Positions 1-7,139 of a stretch of 7,924 bases of DNA are shown in pieces. The stretch is from an uncultured Clostridia bacterium (GTDB taxonomy: Bacteria > Bacillota > Clostridia > Oscillospirales > QAKW01): assembly GCA_944387905.1 (NCBI GenBank), contig CALXGU010000067.1, positions 1 through 7,924 of the forward strand. Direction: 5' to 3'. The notes beneath the pieces were generated by a model. The model worked only from the letters and a program-made list of their open reading frames with translations. It did no database searches and was not told the origin of the DNA. The translations under genes were made by a program, and so were the position numbers. The stretch's first letter is position 1; each line of letters opens with the position of its first letter.

Positions 1-1041
1 AAGAGCTATTTTGAGAATTTCGGACTGACGGAAAAAACAGGTGTCGATCTTGTAGGCGAGGCGTCCGGTATTTTTCACAGCGATTCGAGCTTCAACGAGG
101 TAGAGCTTGCCACAGCCTCGTTCGGACAGCGTTTTAAAATAACCCCGATACAAATGATAACTGCCGTAGCCGCAGTGGCAAACGGCGGAACTCTGATAAC
201 ACCGCATATAGTCAAAGAGATAACCTCTACTGATGAAAACGGAAAAACAACAGTAGTAAAAAGTATTGACAGCGGAGTAAAAAGACAGGTCATATCAAAA
301 GAGACGTCGGAAAAGATGTGCGCTCTGCTTGAAGACGTAGTTACGGTCGGATCCGGAAAAAACGCATATGTAAAAGGCTACCGGGTCGCCGGAAAGACAG
401 GCACATCGGAAAAGCTGGCAACGGAAAGCTCTACAGGCAAGGAAGAATATATCGCGTCGTTTATAGGCTTTGCGCCTGCAGATGATCCGCAGATAGCGAT
501 ATTGGTAATGCTGGATGAGCTTAACGGCACTGAATATTTCGGTGGCCTTACCGCAGCGCCTACGGCCGGAAAGATATTGGCGGACGTACTTCCGTATCTT
601 GAAATAACTCCGCAATATACAGAGGAAGAACTCCAGACTCTTGACACATCTGTCCCGGCTGTATCAGGACTTTCGACCGATGAGGCGATAGCCGCCATAA
701 AAGAAAGCGGTCTGTCGTATAAAATCGTCGGAGGAGAGGGTACTGTTGATTATCAGATGCCAAAAAGCGCCACCTCCATACCGAGGACCGGAACAGTCGT
801 TCTGTATACAAACGGCAAAGAGCCGTCAGCAACTATAACCGTTCCCGATATAACACAAATGAGCGTTGCGGGTGCGCAGAAAATGATAACCAACTACGGT
901 CTCAATCTGCGTACGGTCGGCAACGAAAGTACAAAGAGCACGGCTCTGATAACATCTCAGGAGCCGGCGGCAGGCACTGTCGTTGAGGCGGGTACTGTCG
1001 TGACTGCATATTATAAGAATTATAACGATGTAGCAAATTAA
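1..1041 (+). CDS. Class B penicillin-binding protein (SpoVD/FtsI/PBP2B type), C-terminal part with two PASTA domains; 5' end missing
   Basis: This is a D,D-transpeptidase that cross-links peptidoglycan stem peptides on the outer face of the membrane. The reading frame is open from base 1, so the start, the membrane anchor and the SxxK and SxN motifs lie upstream; 346 residues are visible. The third active-site motif, KTGTS, is at 394-408, preceded by the family segment FGQ...TPIQM...AVANGG (about 130-192). Two PASTA domains follow: a divergent one at about 652-810, and a more typical one at about 841-1014 containing PAAGTVVEAGTVV. The gene ends with TAA ten bases before murE, the usual position of spoVD or pbpB in Firmicutes. 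Among B. subtilis class B PBPs, SpoVD has one PASTA domain and PBP2B has two, so the domain count leans to a division PBP, but the locus also suits spoVD. I therefore give no symbol. Family assignment is firm; division versus sporulation role is open. Confidence 0.93.
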   Translation, partial: KSYFENFGLTEKTGVDLVGEASGIFHSDSSFNEVELATASFGQRFKITPIQMITAVAAVANGGTLITPHIVKEITSTDENGKTTVVKSIDSGVKRQVISKETSEKMCALLEDVVTVGSGKNAYVKGYRVAGKTGTSEKLATESSTGKEEYIASFIGFAPADDPQIAILVMLDELNGTEYFGGLTAAPTAGKILADVLPYLEITPQYTEEELQTLDTSVPAVSGLSTDEAIAAIKESGLSYKIVGGEGTVDYQMPKSATSIPRTGTVVLYTNGKEPSATITVPDITQMSVAGAQKMITNYGLNLRTVGNESTKSTALITSQEPAAGTVVEAGTVVTAYYKNYNDVAN

Positions 1042-1042
1042 C

Positions 1043-1047
1043 GGAGG
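1043..1047 (+). promoter_or_regulatory. Ribosome-binding site of murE
   Basis: GGAGG lies two bases after the stop codon of the upstream PBP gene and four bases before the ATG at 1052. The match is strong and the spacing short. It supports the 1052 start, and no other in-frame start sits near a comparable site. Confidence 0.8.
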
Positions 1048-1051
1048 ATAT

Positions 1052-2500
1052 ATGAGACTGTCTGAATTGCTCTGCGATACAGGGCTCAAGTATGATAAAT
1101 CATACGCTGATATTGAGATAAGCGGTATAGAATATGACTCGCGCAAGGTGAAAGACGGCAGTCTGTTTGTCTGTCTGGAGGGCGAGAGCGCAAACGGTCA
1201 CGACTATGCGCTTTCCGCTCAGCAAAACGGAGCTGCTGCGATTATTGCGGCGCGCCCCACCGACAGTACTCTGCCCCATATACTGTCAGACGACACCAGA
1301 CGCACGATGTTTGATATCTCAAGCGCATGGTTCGGTCATCCTGAAAAAAAGCTGAAATTTATAGGTGTTACCGGCACAAACGGCAAGACCTCAACAGTTT
1401 ATTATATAAAAAACATTTTGGATATGCTCGGCAAGAAGACCGGTCTTATAGGAACTGTAGCAAATATGATAGGTGATAGGACACTTCTGTCCAGCGCGAC
1501 TACTCCAGAGCCGTATCAGCTGTTCAGTCTGCTTTGTCAGATGGTACAGGAACAAACGGAGTATGTGGTGATGGAGGTCTCATCACATTCGATCGTCCAA
1601 AAACGCGTCTGCGGCATCACATTCGATACTGCGGTGTTCACAAATCTCACACAGGATCATCTTGACTATCATAAGACTATGGACAATTACCGCCGCGCGA
1701 AATTCAAACTTTTTGAAAACGCGAAGACCGCGGTTATAAATATAGACGATGATTCCGGCTCCATGCTGTCAGAACAGTTTGAAAATAAAAAATACACATA
1801 TTCAACAATATATAATTCAGCGGATTTTGTGGCAAAGGATATAAAGCAAAAGCCGTCCGGCATCAGTTTTCTTGCCGTTACAAAAGGCGGAATCGGCAAA
1901 GTGAGCATAGCGTCTACGGGTATGTTTACGGTATATAACGCATTGGCTGCGATAGGCGCTGTGTGCGCACTCGGTTTTGATTTTGCACAGTTTGCGGGAG
2001 GCGGGCTTGCACTTGATGCGGTGCCCGGCAGAGCTCAGGTCATAAGCGGAAATCGTCCCTATACCGTAATGGTGGACTACGCGCACACACCCGACGCTCT
2101 TGAGAATATACTGACGACTGTAAAAAACTGCGCGCGCGGCAGAATAATAACAGTATTCGGCTGCGGCGGAGACAGAGACAGACTCAAACGGCCTATAATG
2201 GGACAGATCGCTGCCGGCAATTCGTCATACGTGATAGTCACGTCGGATAATCCCCGATCCGAGCCGCCAATGGATATAATAAATCAGATACTTCCGGGCG
2301 TCAAAAAACAGAAGACACCGTACATTGCGATAGAAAACCGTGCGGATGCCATAAGACACGCCGTTGAAATGGCTCAGCCGGACGACTTTATAGTGATAGC
2401 GGGCAAAGGTCATGAAAAGTATCAGATATTAAATACGGGCGTGATTGATTTTGACGATGTCCAAACTGCCCTTGATATTATGGAAGAGTTAGGTAAATGA
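1052..2500 (+). CDS. murE: UDP-N-acetylmuramoyl-L-alanyl-D-glutamate--2,6-diaminopimelate ligase MurE
   Basis: This cytoplasmic ATP-dependent Mur ligase adds the third amino acid to UDP-MurNAc-L-Ala-D-Glu. The 482 residues are close to the family length. The N-terminal UDP-substrate domain contains SGIEYDSRKV and LFVCLEG. The ATP loop GVTGTNGKTS spans residues 105-114, with the phosphate-binding lysine at K112. TTPEP, the uracil/muramoyl-site motif, follows. The lysine that is carbamylated in Mur ligases is K217 in YRRAKFKLF. VDYAHTPD opens the C-terminal domain. DNPR at residues 399-402 (2246-2257) is the motif that recognises meso-diaminopimelate; lysine-adding MurE enzymes differ here, so a meso-DAP wall is predicted. 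The final ATGA is shared with the murF start, which suggests translational coupling. No key residue is missing. Confidence 0.97.
   Translation: MRLSELLCDTGLKYDKSYADIEISGIEYDSRKVKDGSLFVCLEGESANGHDYALSAQQNGAAAIIAARPTDSTLPHILSDDTRRTMFDISSAWFGHPEKKLKFIGVTGTNGKTSTVYYIKNILDMLGKKTGLIGTVANMIGDRTLLSSATTPEPYQLFSLLCQMVQEQTEYVVMEVSSHSIVQKRVCGITFDTAVFTNLTQDHLDYHKTMDNYRRAKFKLFENAKTAVINIDDDSGSMLSEQFENKKYTYSTIYNSADFVAKDIKQKPSGISFLAVTKGGIGKVSIASTGMFTVYNALAAIGAVCALGFDFAQFAGGGLALDAVPGRAQVISGNRPYTVMVDYAHTPDALENILTTVKNCARGRIITVFGCGGDRDRLKRPIMGQIAAGNSSYVIVTSDNPRSEPPMDIINQILPGVKKQKTPYIAIENRADAIRHAVEMAQPDDFIVIAGKGHEKYQILNTGVIDFDDVQTALDIMEELGK
2497..2500 (+). promoter_or_regulatory. ATGA stop/start overlap joining murE to murF
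   Basis: The murF ATG (2497-2499) shares bases with the murE TGA (2498-2500). A modest purine-rich site, GGAAGAG at 2482-2488, lies eight bases upstream, inside murE. This layout usually means ribosomes finishing murE restart on murF. Confidence 0.75.
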
Positions 2501-3831
2501 AGCTTACATTAAAACAAATCGCCGACAGGACAAAAGGAGTTCTCTGCGGTCCGGATATGACTGTAACAAGCCTTGTGACAGATTCGAGGCGTGCGGAAGC
2601 AGGCTGTATTTTTGCGGCTATCAAAGGCGAGCATTTTGACGGTCATGACTTTATAAAAAGCCTTGATTCAAAGTCCGGTATCGCATATCTTACCGACAGA
2701 GACCCCGGTGCCGTCTCCAATCCGTATATAATGACAGACAGTGTCTTGCGTACTGTGGGAGATATCGCGGCTATGCATCTTGAGACGCTCGATGTCAAAA
2801 AAATCGCGGTGACAGGCAGCGTCGGCAAAACGACTACCAAAAATTTTATAGCAAGCGCATTGTCGCGCTGCATGAAAGTGCATTATTCAAAGGGCAATCA
2901 CAACAATGAGCTGGGACTGCCGCTGAGCGTTCTTGAAACCTCAGAGTCAGACGCCGCGGTGGTGCTTGAAATGGGAATGCGCGGTTTTGGGCAGATAAAA
3001 TATTTGTGCTCCATAGCTCCGCCTGATGTGGCTGTTATAACAAATATCGGCATCTCGCATATCGAGCTTCTCGGCTCCAGAGAAAATATATTCAAGGCAA
3101 AAAGCGAGATCGTTCAGGCACTGCCGCAAAACGGTACCGCCGTAATAAATGCTGACGACGATATGCTCGGATCGCTTGTTACGGATAAAAAGGTTCTGCG
3201 TTACGGAATCGATAATAAAGACTGTGATATACTCGCGCAAAATATTGTCAATAATACTTTCGATCTTGTATATAACGGTGTAAAAAAACATGTGCAGCTG
3301 TCCGTAGAGGGCAGACATAATATATATAACGCGCTTGCCGCAGCGGCAGTCGGAATTGCTCTTGGCTGCGATATAGACAGTCTGATATGCGGAATAGAGA
3401 GCTTTAGTGGTGACGGCAAGCGTCAGAACATATACGAGTATAAAGGGCTGCGTATATTTGACGACACTTATAACGCCTCTCCCGCCTCGATGTCGGCGGC
3501 GATGTCGGTGATGAGCGGATATGAGGGCAGAAAAGTTCTGGTACTGGCGGATATGCTGGAGCTGGGCAGCTATTCAATACAGGCTCACCGTCAGCTTGCC
3601 TGCGATATACTCAGGCTGGGCGCGGATAAAGTCATATGCGTCGGCAGCCAGATGAAATATCTTTATGAAGAACTTGACGATAATATGGCATATTACTGCA
3701 CTGATAATTCACAGGCCCTTGAGGTGTTGAAAAAAAATGTGCAGACGGGCGACAATATACTTTTCAAAGGCTCTCAGAGCATGAATATGGCAGGTCTTTT
3801 AAACGATTTTAAAGGGGAGTGGAACAGATGA
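2497..3831 (+). CDS. murF: UDP-N-acetylmuramoyl-tripeptide--D-alanyl-D-alanine ligase MurF
   Basis: This cytoplasmic Mur ligase joins the D-Ala-D-Ala dipeptide to the UDP-MurNAc-tripeptide made by MurE, giving the pentapeptide precursor. It has 444 residues, normal for the family. The N-terminal domain starts MKLTLKQIADRTKG and has VTDSR and IFAAIKGEHFDGH. The ATP loop GSVGKTT is at residues 107-113 with K111. GNHNNELGLPLSVL and EMGMRGFGQI are MurF-typical segments of the central domain, and GRHNIYNALAA ends it. DDTYNASPASM (from D322) is the C-terminal domain signature that separates MurF from MurC, MurD and MurE. The start at 2497 gives the expected N-terminus. The TGA at 3829-3831 overlaps the mraY ATG. 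All key motifs look intact. Confidence 0.97.
   Translation: MKLTLKQIADRTKGVLCGPDMTVTSLVTDSRRAEAGCIFAAIKGEHFDGHDFIKSLDSKSGIAYLTDRDPGAVSNPYIMTDSVLRTVGDIAAMHLETLDVKKIAVTGSVGKTTTKNFIASALSRCMKVHYSKGNHNNELGLPLSVLETSESDAAVVLEMGMRGFGQIKYLCSIAPPDVAVITNIGISHIELLGSRENIFKAKSEIVQALPQNGTAVINADDDMLGSLVTDKKVLRYGIDNKDCDILAQNIVNNTFDLVYNGVKKHVQLSVEGRHNIYNALAAAAVGIALGCDIDSLICGIESFSGDGKRQNIYEYKGLRIFDDTYNASPASMSAAMSVMSGYEGRKVLVLADMLELGSYSIQAHRQLACDILRLGADKVICVGSQMKYLYEELDDNMAYYCTDNSQALEVLKKNVQTGDNILFKGSQSMNMAGLLNDFKGEWNR
3814..3819 (+). promoter_or_regulatory. Ribosome-binding site that fixes the mraY start
   Basis: GGGGAG (within AAAGGGGAG, 3811-3819) lies eight bases before the ATG at 3828. An upstream in-frame GTG at 3819-3821 would give a protein three residues longer, but its G is the last base of this Shine-Dalgarno site, so it cannot be served by it. 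The ATG at 3828 is therefore preferred. Confidence 0.85.
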
Positions 3832-4838
3832 ATACCGCAATAGTGATGTCAATGGTGCTGACATTCGTGCTCAGCGCTGTTTTAGGACCGCTGGTGCTGC
3901 CCTGGCTGAGAAAGCTGAAGTTCGGGCAGAGCATACTTGAGATAGGTCCGTCATGGCATAAGTCCAAGCAGGGTACTCCCACCGCCGGAGGTATAATTTT
4001 CATACTCCCGATAATACTTATAACGCTGATACTTGGCGTGTCTGTCATATTTTCCGATGACTACCGCCTGCTGTACGCGGTGATATTTATAATTTTATGC
4101 GCCGCAGTCGGCTTCGCGGACGATTATATAAAATTCACTCAAAAGCACAATAAAGGTTTAAACGTGCGCCAAAAGACCATACTTCTTGCCGCGGTTATTA
4201 CTCTGTATATAGCTGCGATGTATTTTTCGGGATATTTGACAACGGATATATATATTCCGTTTTTCAGCGTAAATCTTCATCTTTCGTATTTTTATTTTAT
4301 TATTATAATTCCTTTTGTGTTTTTCTTTGTTAACTCAGTCAATTTGACAGACGGACTTGACGGTCTTGCCACGTGCGTCACGCTTCCGTATGTGATGTCT
4401 TTTGTTGTGGTGGCGCTTGTTTTCAATGCGGCGGGCAAAGGCAATGTCGGTCTTGCGGTGTTGGCTTCATCGTCTGTGGGCGGACTTTTGGCGTTTTTGA
4501 TTTATAATTTTCATCCTGCAAAGGTATTTATGGGCGATACCGGTTCGCTGTTTCTGGGCGGACTCGTAGTTGCTCTTGCATTATCTTATGATCTTGTGTA
4601 TTTTATACTGCTTGGCGGTATAGTATATTTGATAGAAGGCCTGTCGGTAGTTCTGCAGGTAGCGTATTTCAAACTTACGCACGGCAAGCGTATATTCAAA
4701 ATGACGCCTATTCATCATCATTTTGAAATGTGTAACTGGAAAGAAATTACAATCGTACTGGTGTTTACAGCCGTATCGGCGCTGGCCTGCGCCGCGGCGC
4801 TGTGGGGGATCGTTTATCAGGCTTTGTATTATATTTGA
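3828..4838 (+). CDS. mraY: Phospho-N-acetylmuramoyl-pentapeptide-transferase MraY
   Basis: MraY is the integral membrane enzyme that transfers phospho-MurNAc-pentapeptide from UDP to undecaprenyl phosphate, making lipid I. From the ATG at 3828 it has 336 residues and many hydrophobic segments, matching the ten-helix family fold. Near the N-terminus is the motif HKSKQGTPTAGG. The catalytic and magnesium-binding set is complete: FADDY with D98 and D99, NLTDGLDG with N172, D175 and D178, HPAKVFMGDTGS with D237, and PIHHHFE with H296-H298. A GTG at 3819 is an alternative start but overlaps the ribosome-binding site. The ATG shares ATGA with the murF stop. The next gene starts 14 bases after this stop and is the SEDS gene rather than murD, which is the usual neighbour. 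Confidence 0.97.
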   Translation: MNTAIVMSMVLTFVLSAVLGPLVLPWLRKLKFGQSILEIGPSWHKSKQGTPTAGGIIFILPIILITLILGVSVIFSDDYRLLYAVIFIILCAAVGFADDYIKFTQKHNKGLNVRQKTILLAAVITLYIAAMYFSGYLTTDIYIPFFSVNLHLSYFYFIIIIPFVFFFVNSVNLTDGLDGLATCVTLPYVMSFVVVALVFNAAGKGNVGLAVLASSSVGGLLAFLIYNFHPAKVFMGDTGSLFLGGLVVALALSYDLVYFILLGGIVYLIEGLSVVLQVAYFKLTHGKRIFKMTPIHHHFEMCNWKEITIVLVFTAVSALACAAALWGIVYQALYYI

Positions 4839-4844
4839 GCAGCT

Positions 4845-4848
4845 GAGG
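4845..4848 (+). promoter_or_regulatory. Probable ribosome-binding site of the SEDS gene
   Basis: GAGG in the 14-base mraY-ftsW spacer lies four bases before the ATG at 4853. It is shorter than the sites of murE and mraY but is the only candidate at a workable distance. Confidence 0.6.
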
Positions 4849-4852
4849 TAAT

Positions 4853-6013
4853 ATGGCACAGAACAACGTATCAAAACTCAATGAAAAACCTAAAGCCGTA
4901 AAGGCAAAGGGCGCGAGCATCGGAAGGGTGGATATACCGTTTTTAATGCTGGTGCTTATTCTTGTTGTGTTCGGGCTTATAATGGTGGCGTCTTCCAGCT
5001 ATGTCTACGGCTATTATGAATACGGCGACAGTTATTACTATATAAAGCGTCAGCTTATTTTTGCCGCGGTAGGTATAGTGGTAATGTTCGGTATGGCGTT
5101 CTTTGACTATCACCGTCTGCGTAAGTATGCTTTTCCTCTTCTATGTGTGGCTGTTGTACTGCTCATACTGGTGCTTATTCCCGGGATAGGCAAAACAGTC
5201 GGTGACGCAAGACGCTGGCTTGATTTCGGAATACGGTTTCAGCCGTCGGAAATAGGCAAGTTCGCAATAATAATCAGTTTTGCCTCGTATATTTCCGCCA
5301 ATTACAAGAACATGAATAAGTTCAAAGTCGGCGTGCTTCCGCTTATCATAATGCTGGGTACGGTCGTGGGGCTTGTTGCGGTCGAAACTCATCTTTCGGG
5401 AGCTATCGTTATAATGGCGATAGGAGTAATAATGATGTTTGTCGGCGGAGTGCAGATGCGGTATTTTGCCGGCGCTATCGGCATAGGTACTCTCGGACTT
5501 ACTGTCATAGTCCTGTTTACCGATTATATGCAGGCGCGTATCACGACCTGGCTTGATCCGTTTGAAAATATAAGCGGTTCGGGATATCAGCTTGTACAGT
5601 CGCTGTATGCAATCGGTTCCGGCGGACTTCTGGGTCTTGGCATCGGGCAGTCGCGTCAGAAGCATTTGTATCTTCCGGAGGCGGAAACAGATTACATTTT
5701 TTCGATAACGGCAGAAGAGCTGGGCTTTATCGGCGCTCTGTTTTTGATAATGCTTTTTGTAATGCTCATTTGGCGCGGATTTTATATTGCTTTGAACGCG
5801 CGCGATAAATTCGGATCAATGCTCGTAATAGGCATAATAGCCCGTGTGGGCGTACAGACTATCTTAAATATAGGAGTTGTGACAAACGCACTGCCGTCGA
5901 CAGGGATAACACTTCCGTTTTTCAGCTGTGGCGGTACTGCGCTTCTTATGCTGTTGTTTGAAATGGGAGTAGTGCTTTCTGTCTCCCGCTTCAGTTATAT
6001 AGATAAATCGTAG
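4853..6013 (+). CDS. ftsW: SEDS-family peptidoglycan glycosyltransferase FtsW (SpoVE/FtsW type)
   Basis: SEDS proteins are polytopic membrane enzymes that polymerise lipid II into glycan strands together with a class B PBP, such as the one encoded first in this window. The protein has 386 residues. A lysine-rich cytoplasmic tail of about 28 residues precedes the first helix. GDARRWL (117-123) and QPSE (130-133) are family signatures. PEAETDYIF holds D280, which aligns with the catalytic aspartate known from RodA and FtsW, and AEELGFIG follows. Near the C-terminus is TGITLPFFSCGGT. Two positions differ from the commonest form: E278 where histidine is frequent (PEAHTD), and C359 where PF.SYGG is typical. 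Location next to murG suits FtsW or the sporulation paralogue SpoVE; sequence alone does not separate them. RodA is less likely because of the locus. Confidence 0.92.
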   Translation: MAQNNVSKLNEKPKAVKAKGASIGRVDIPFLMLVLILVVFGLIMVASSSYVYGYYEYGDSYYYIKRQLIFAAVGIVVMFGMAFFDYHRLRKYAFPLLCVAVVLLILVLIPGIGKTVGDARRWLDFGIRFQPSEIGKFAIIISFASYISANYKNMNKFKVGVLPLIIMLGTVVGLVAVETHLSGAIVIMAIGVIMMFVGGVQMRYFAGAIGIGTLGLTVIVLFTDYMQARITTWLDPFENISGSGYQLVQSLYAIGSGGLLGLGIGQSRQKHLYLPEAETDYIFSITAEELGFIGALFLIMLFVMLIWRGFYIALNARDKFGSMLVIGIIARVGVQTILNIGVVTNALPSTGITLPFFSCGGTALLMLLFEMGVVLSVSRFSYIDKS

Positions 6014-6017
6014 GTGA
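6012..6017 (+). promoter_or_regulatory. Ribosome-binding site of murG inside the ftsW stop
   Basis: AGGTGA begins in the TAG stop (6011-6013) of ftsW and matches the 3' end of 16S rRNA over six bases, four bases before the ATG at 6022. It supports the 6022 start and tight coupling to ftsW. Confidence 0.7.
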
Positions 6018-6021
6018 AGTT

Positions 6022-7134
6022 ATGAATGTAGTTCTTGCAGGCGGAGGTACTGCCGGACATATAAATCCGTCGCTTACCATAGCCAAGACCGTAAAAGCAA
6101 AAAATCCAAAAAGTAGAATACTTTTCATAGGCAACCGCGGTTCGCTTGAAGAAAAGCTTGTAAAAAACAGCGGATTTGAAATCGAGTTTGTAAAAGTTGA
6201 GGGACTGCGCAGATCAGTCAGCCTAAAGAACATACGAACGCTGAGCATGTTTCTGAGCGCGGTTTCGGACTGCAAAAAAATAATACGCGATTTCGGCGCC
6301 GATATCGTTGTCGGCACGGGCGGCTATGTAAGCGGGCCTGCAGTATATGCGGCGCATCTTGCCGGCGTCAAGACCTGCATACACGAACAGAATGCATATC
6401 CGGGCGTGACAAGCAAGTTTTTGTCGCGCTTTGCGGACTGCGTATTTATAAGCTTTGATAGTTCACGCAAATATTTCGGAAGGGCAAAAAAGACTGTTCT
6501 GTCAGGAAATCCTATAGACGAATCCTTCCTTTTTTGTGATAAAAAGAGCGCCAGACAAAAACTGGGCATACCTGAAAAAGCTTTTTATCTTATTTCGTTT
6601 GCGGGCTCTCTGGGAGCGAGGGAGATAAACAAGCTGTTTGTAGATTTTATCATAAAAAACTCTCAATACAACGATTTTATGCATACCCATGCCACCGGCT
6701 CTTTCGGCTTTAAATGGATGCCGCAACAGTTATCGGAGCGTGGTTTTGATATCAATAAAAATACGAATATCAAGGTTGTCGAATACATATACGATATGCC
6801 TGTGCAGCTTGCGGCATGCGATGCCGTGGTATCCCGTGCCGGCGCGATAACGCTGGGTGAGATCATGGCTCAGGGCAAGCCGTCTGTACTGATACCGTCA
6901 CCGAATGTGACCCATAATCATCAGTACTATAACGCCATGTCACTGGTAGAAAACGGAGCTGCAATGATGCTGCAGGAGAAAGATGCCACAGCTGAAAAGC
7001 TGTATTCCATGGTACTTGATTTAAAAAACGATCCTGCGCTTGCAAAAACAATAGGAGACAATGCGCGGGCAATGGCTCAGCTGCGGGCGGCCGAGGTCAT
7101 CTACCGCGGAATGTATGATCTGATCAAAAAGTAA
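6022..7134 (+). CDS. murG: UDP-N-acetylglucosamine--lipid I N-acetylglucosaminyltransferase MurG
   Basis: MurG is a GT-B fold, membrane-associated enzyme on the cytoplasmic face that adds GlcNAc to lipid I to give lipid II, the substrate of the SEDS protein encoded just upstream. It has 370 residues, normal length. The N-terminal domain has the glycine-rich loop GGGTAGHINP (residues 7-16, H13), GTGGYVSGP, and HEQNAYPGVTSKFLSR starting at H121. LSGNP leads into the C-terminal domain, where GSLGAREIN, the donor-site run SRAGAITLGE with E280 (equivalent to the ribose-binding glutamate of E. coli MurG), and HNHQYYNA are visible. The start at 6022 places the glycine loop at the expected distance from the N-terminus. 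The gene follows ftsW by eight bases. The spacer to murA is much longer and structured. Confidence 0.97.
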   Translation: MNVVLAGGGTAGHINPSLTIAKTVKAKNPKSRILFIGNRGSLEEKLVKNSGFEIEFVKVEGLRRSVSLKNIRTLSMFLSAVSDCKKIIRDFGADIVVGTGGYVSGPAVYAAHLAGVKTCIHEQNAYPGVTSKFLSRFADCVFISFDSSRKYFGRAKKTVLSGNPIDESFLFCDKKSARQKLGIPEKAFYLISFAGSLGAREINKLFVDFIIKNSQYNDFMHTHATGSFGFKWMPQQLSERGFDINKNTNIKVVEYIYDMPVQLAACDAVVSRAGAITLGEIMAQGKPSVLIPSPNVTHNHQYYNAMSLVENGAAMMLQEKDATAEKLYSMVLDLKNDPALAKTIGDNARAMAQLRAAEVIYRGMYDLIKK

Positions 7135-7139
7135 CCCGC

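Noticed and set aside
154..156. ATG at 154 as the start of the first gene
   Set aside because: The same frame is open and encodes conserved transpeptidase residues (such as FGQ at about 121-129) upstream of it, so this is an internal methionine of a gene cut by the window edge.
2947..3318. Open frame of 123 codons on the minus strand inside murF
   Set aside because: It overlaps the MurF central domain, has no plausible ribosome-binding context that I can see and no recognisable motif.
4285..4330. T-rich tract resembling a terminator tail or AT-rich insertion
   Set aside because: It lies within mraY and encodes a membrane helix rich in phenylalanine, tyrosine and isoleucine. No stem precedes it.
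5141..5665. Open frame of 174 codons on the minus strand inside the SEDS gene
   Set aside because: The + frame has clear SEDS motifs. The minus product is lysine-, tyrosine- and histidine-rich without a fold signature, as expected of the complement of membrane-helix codons.
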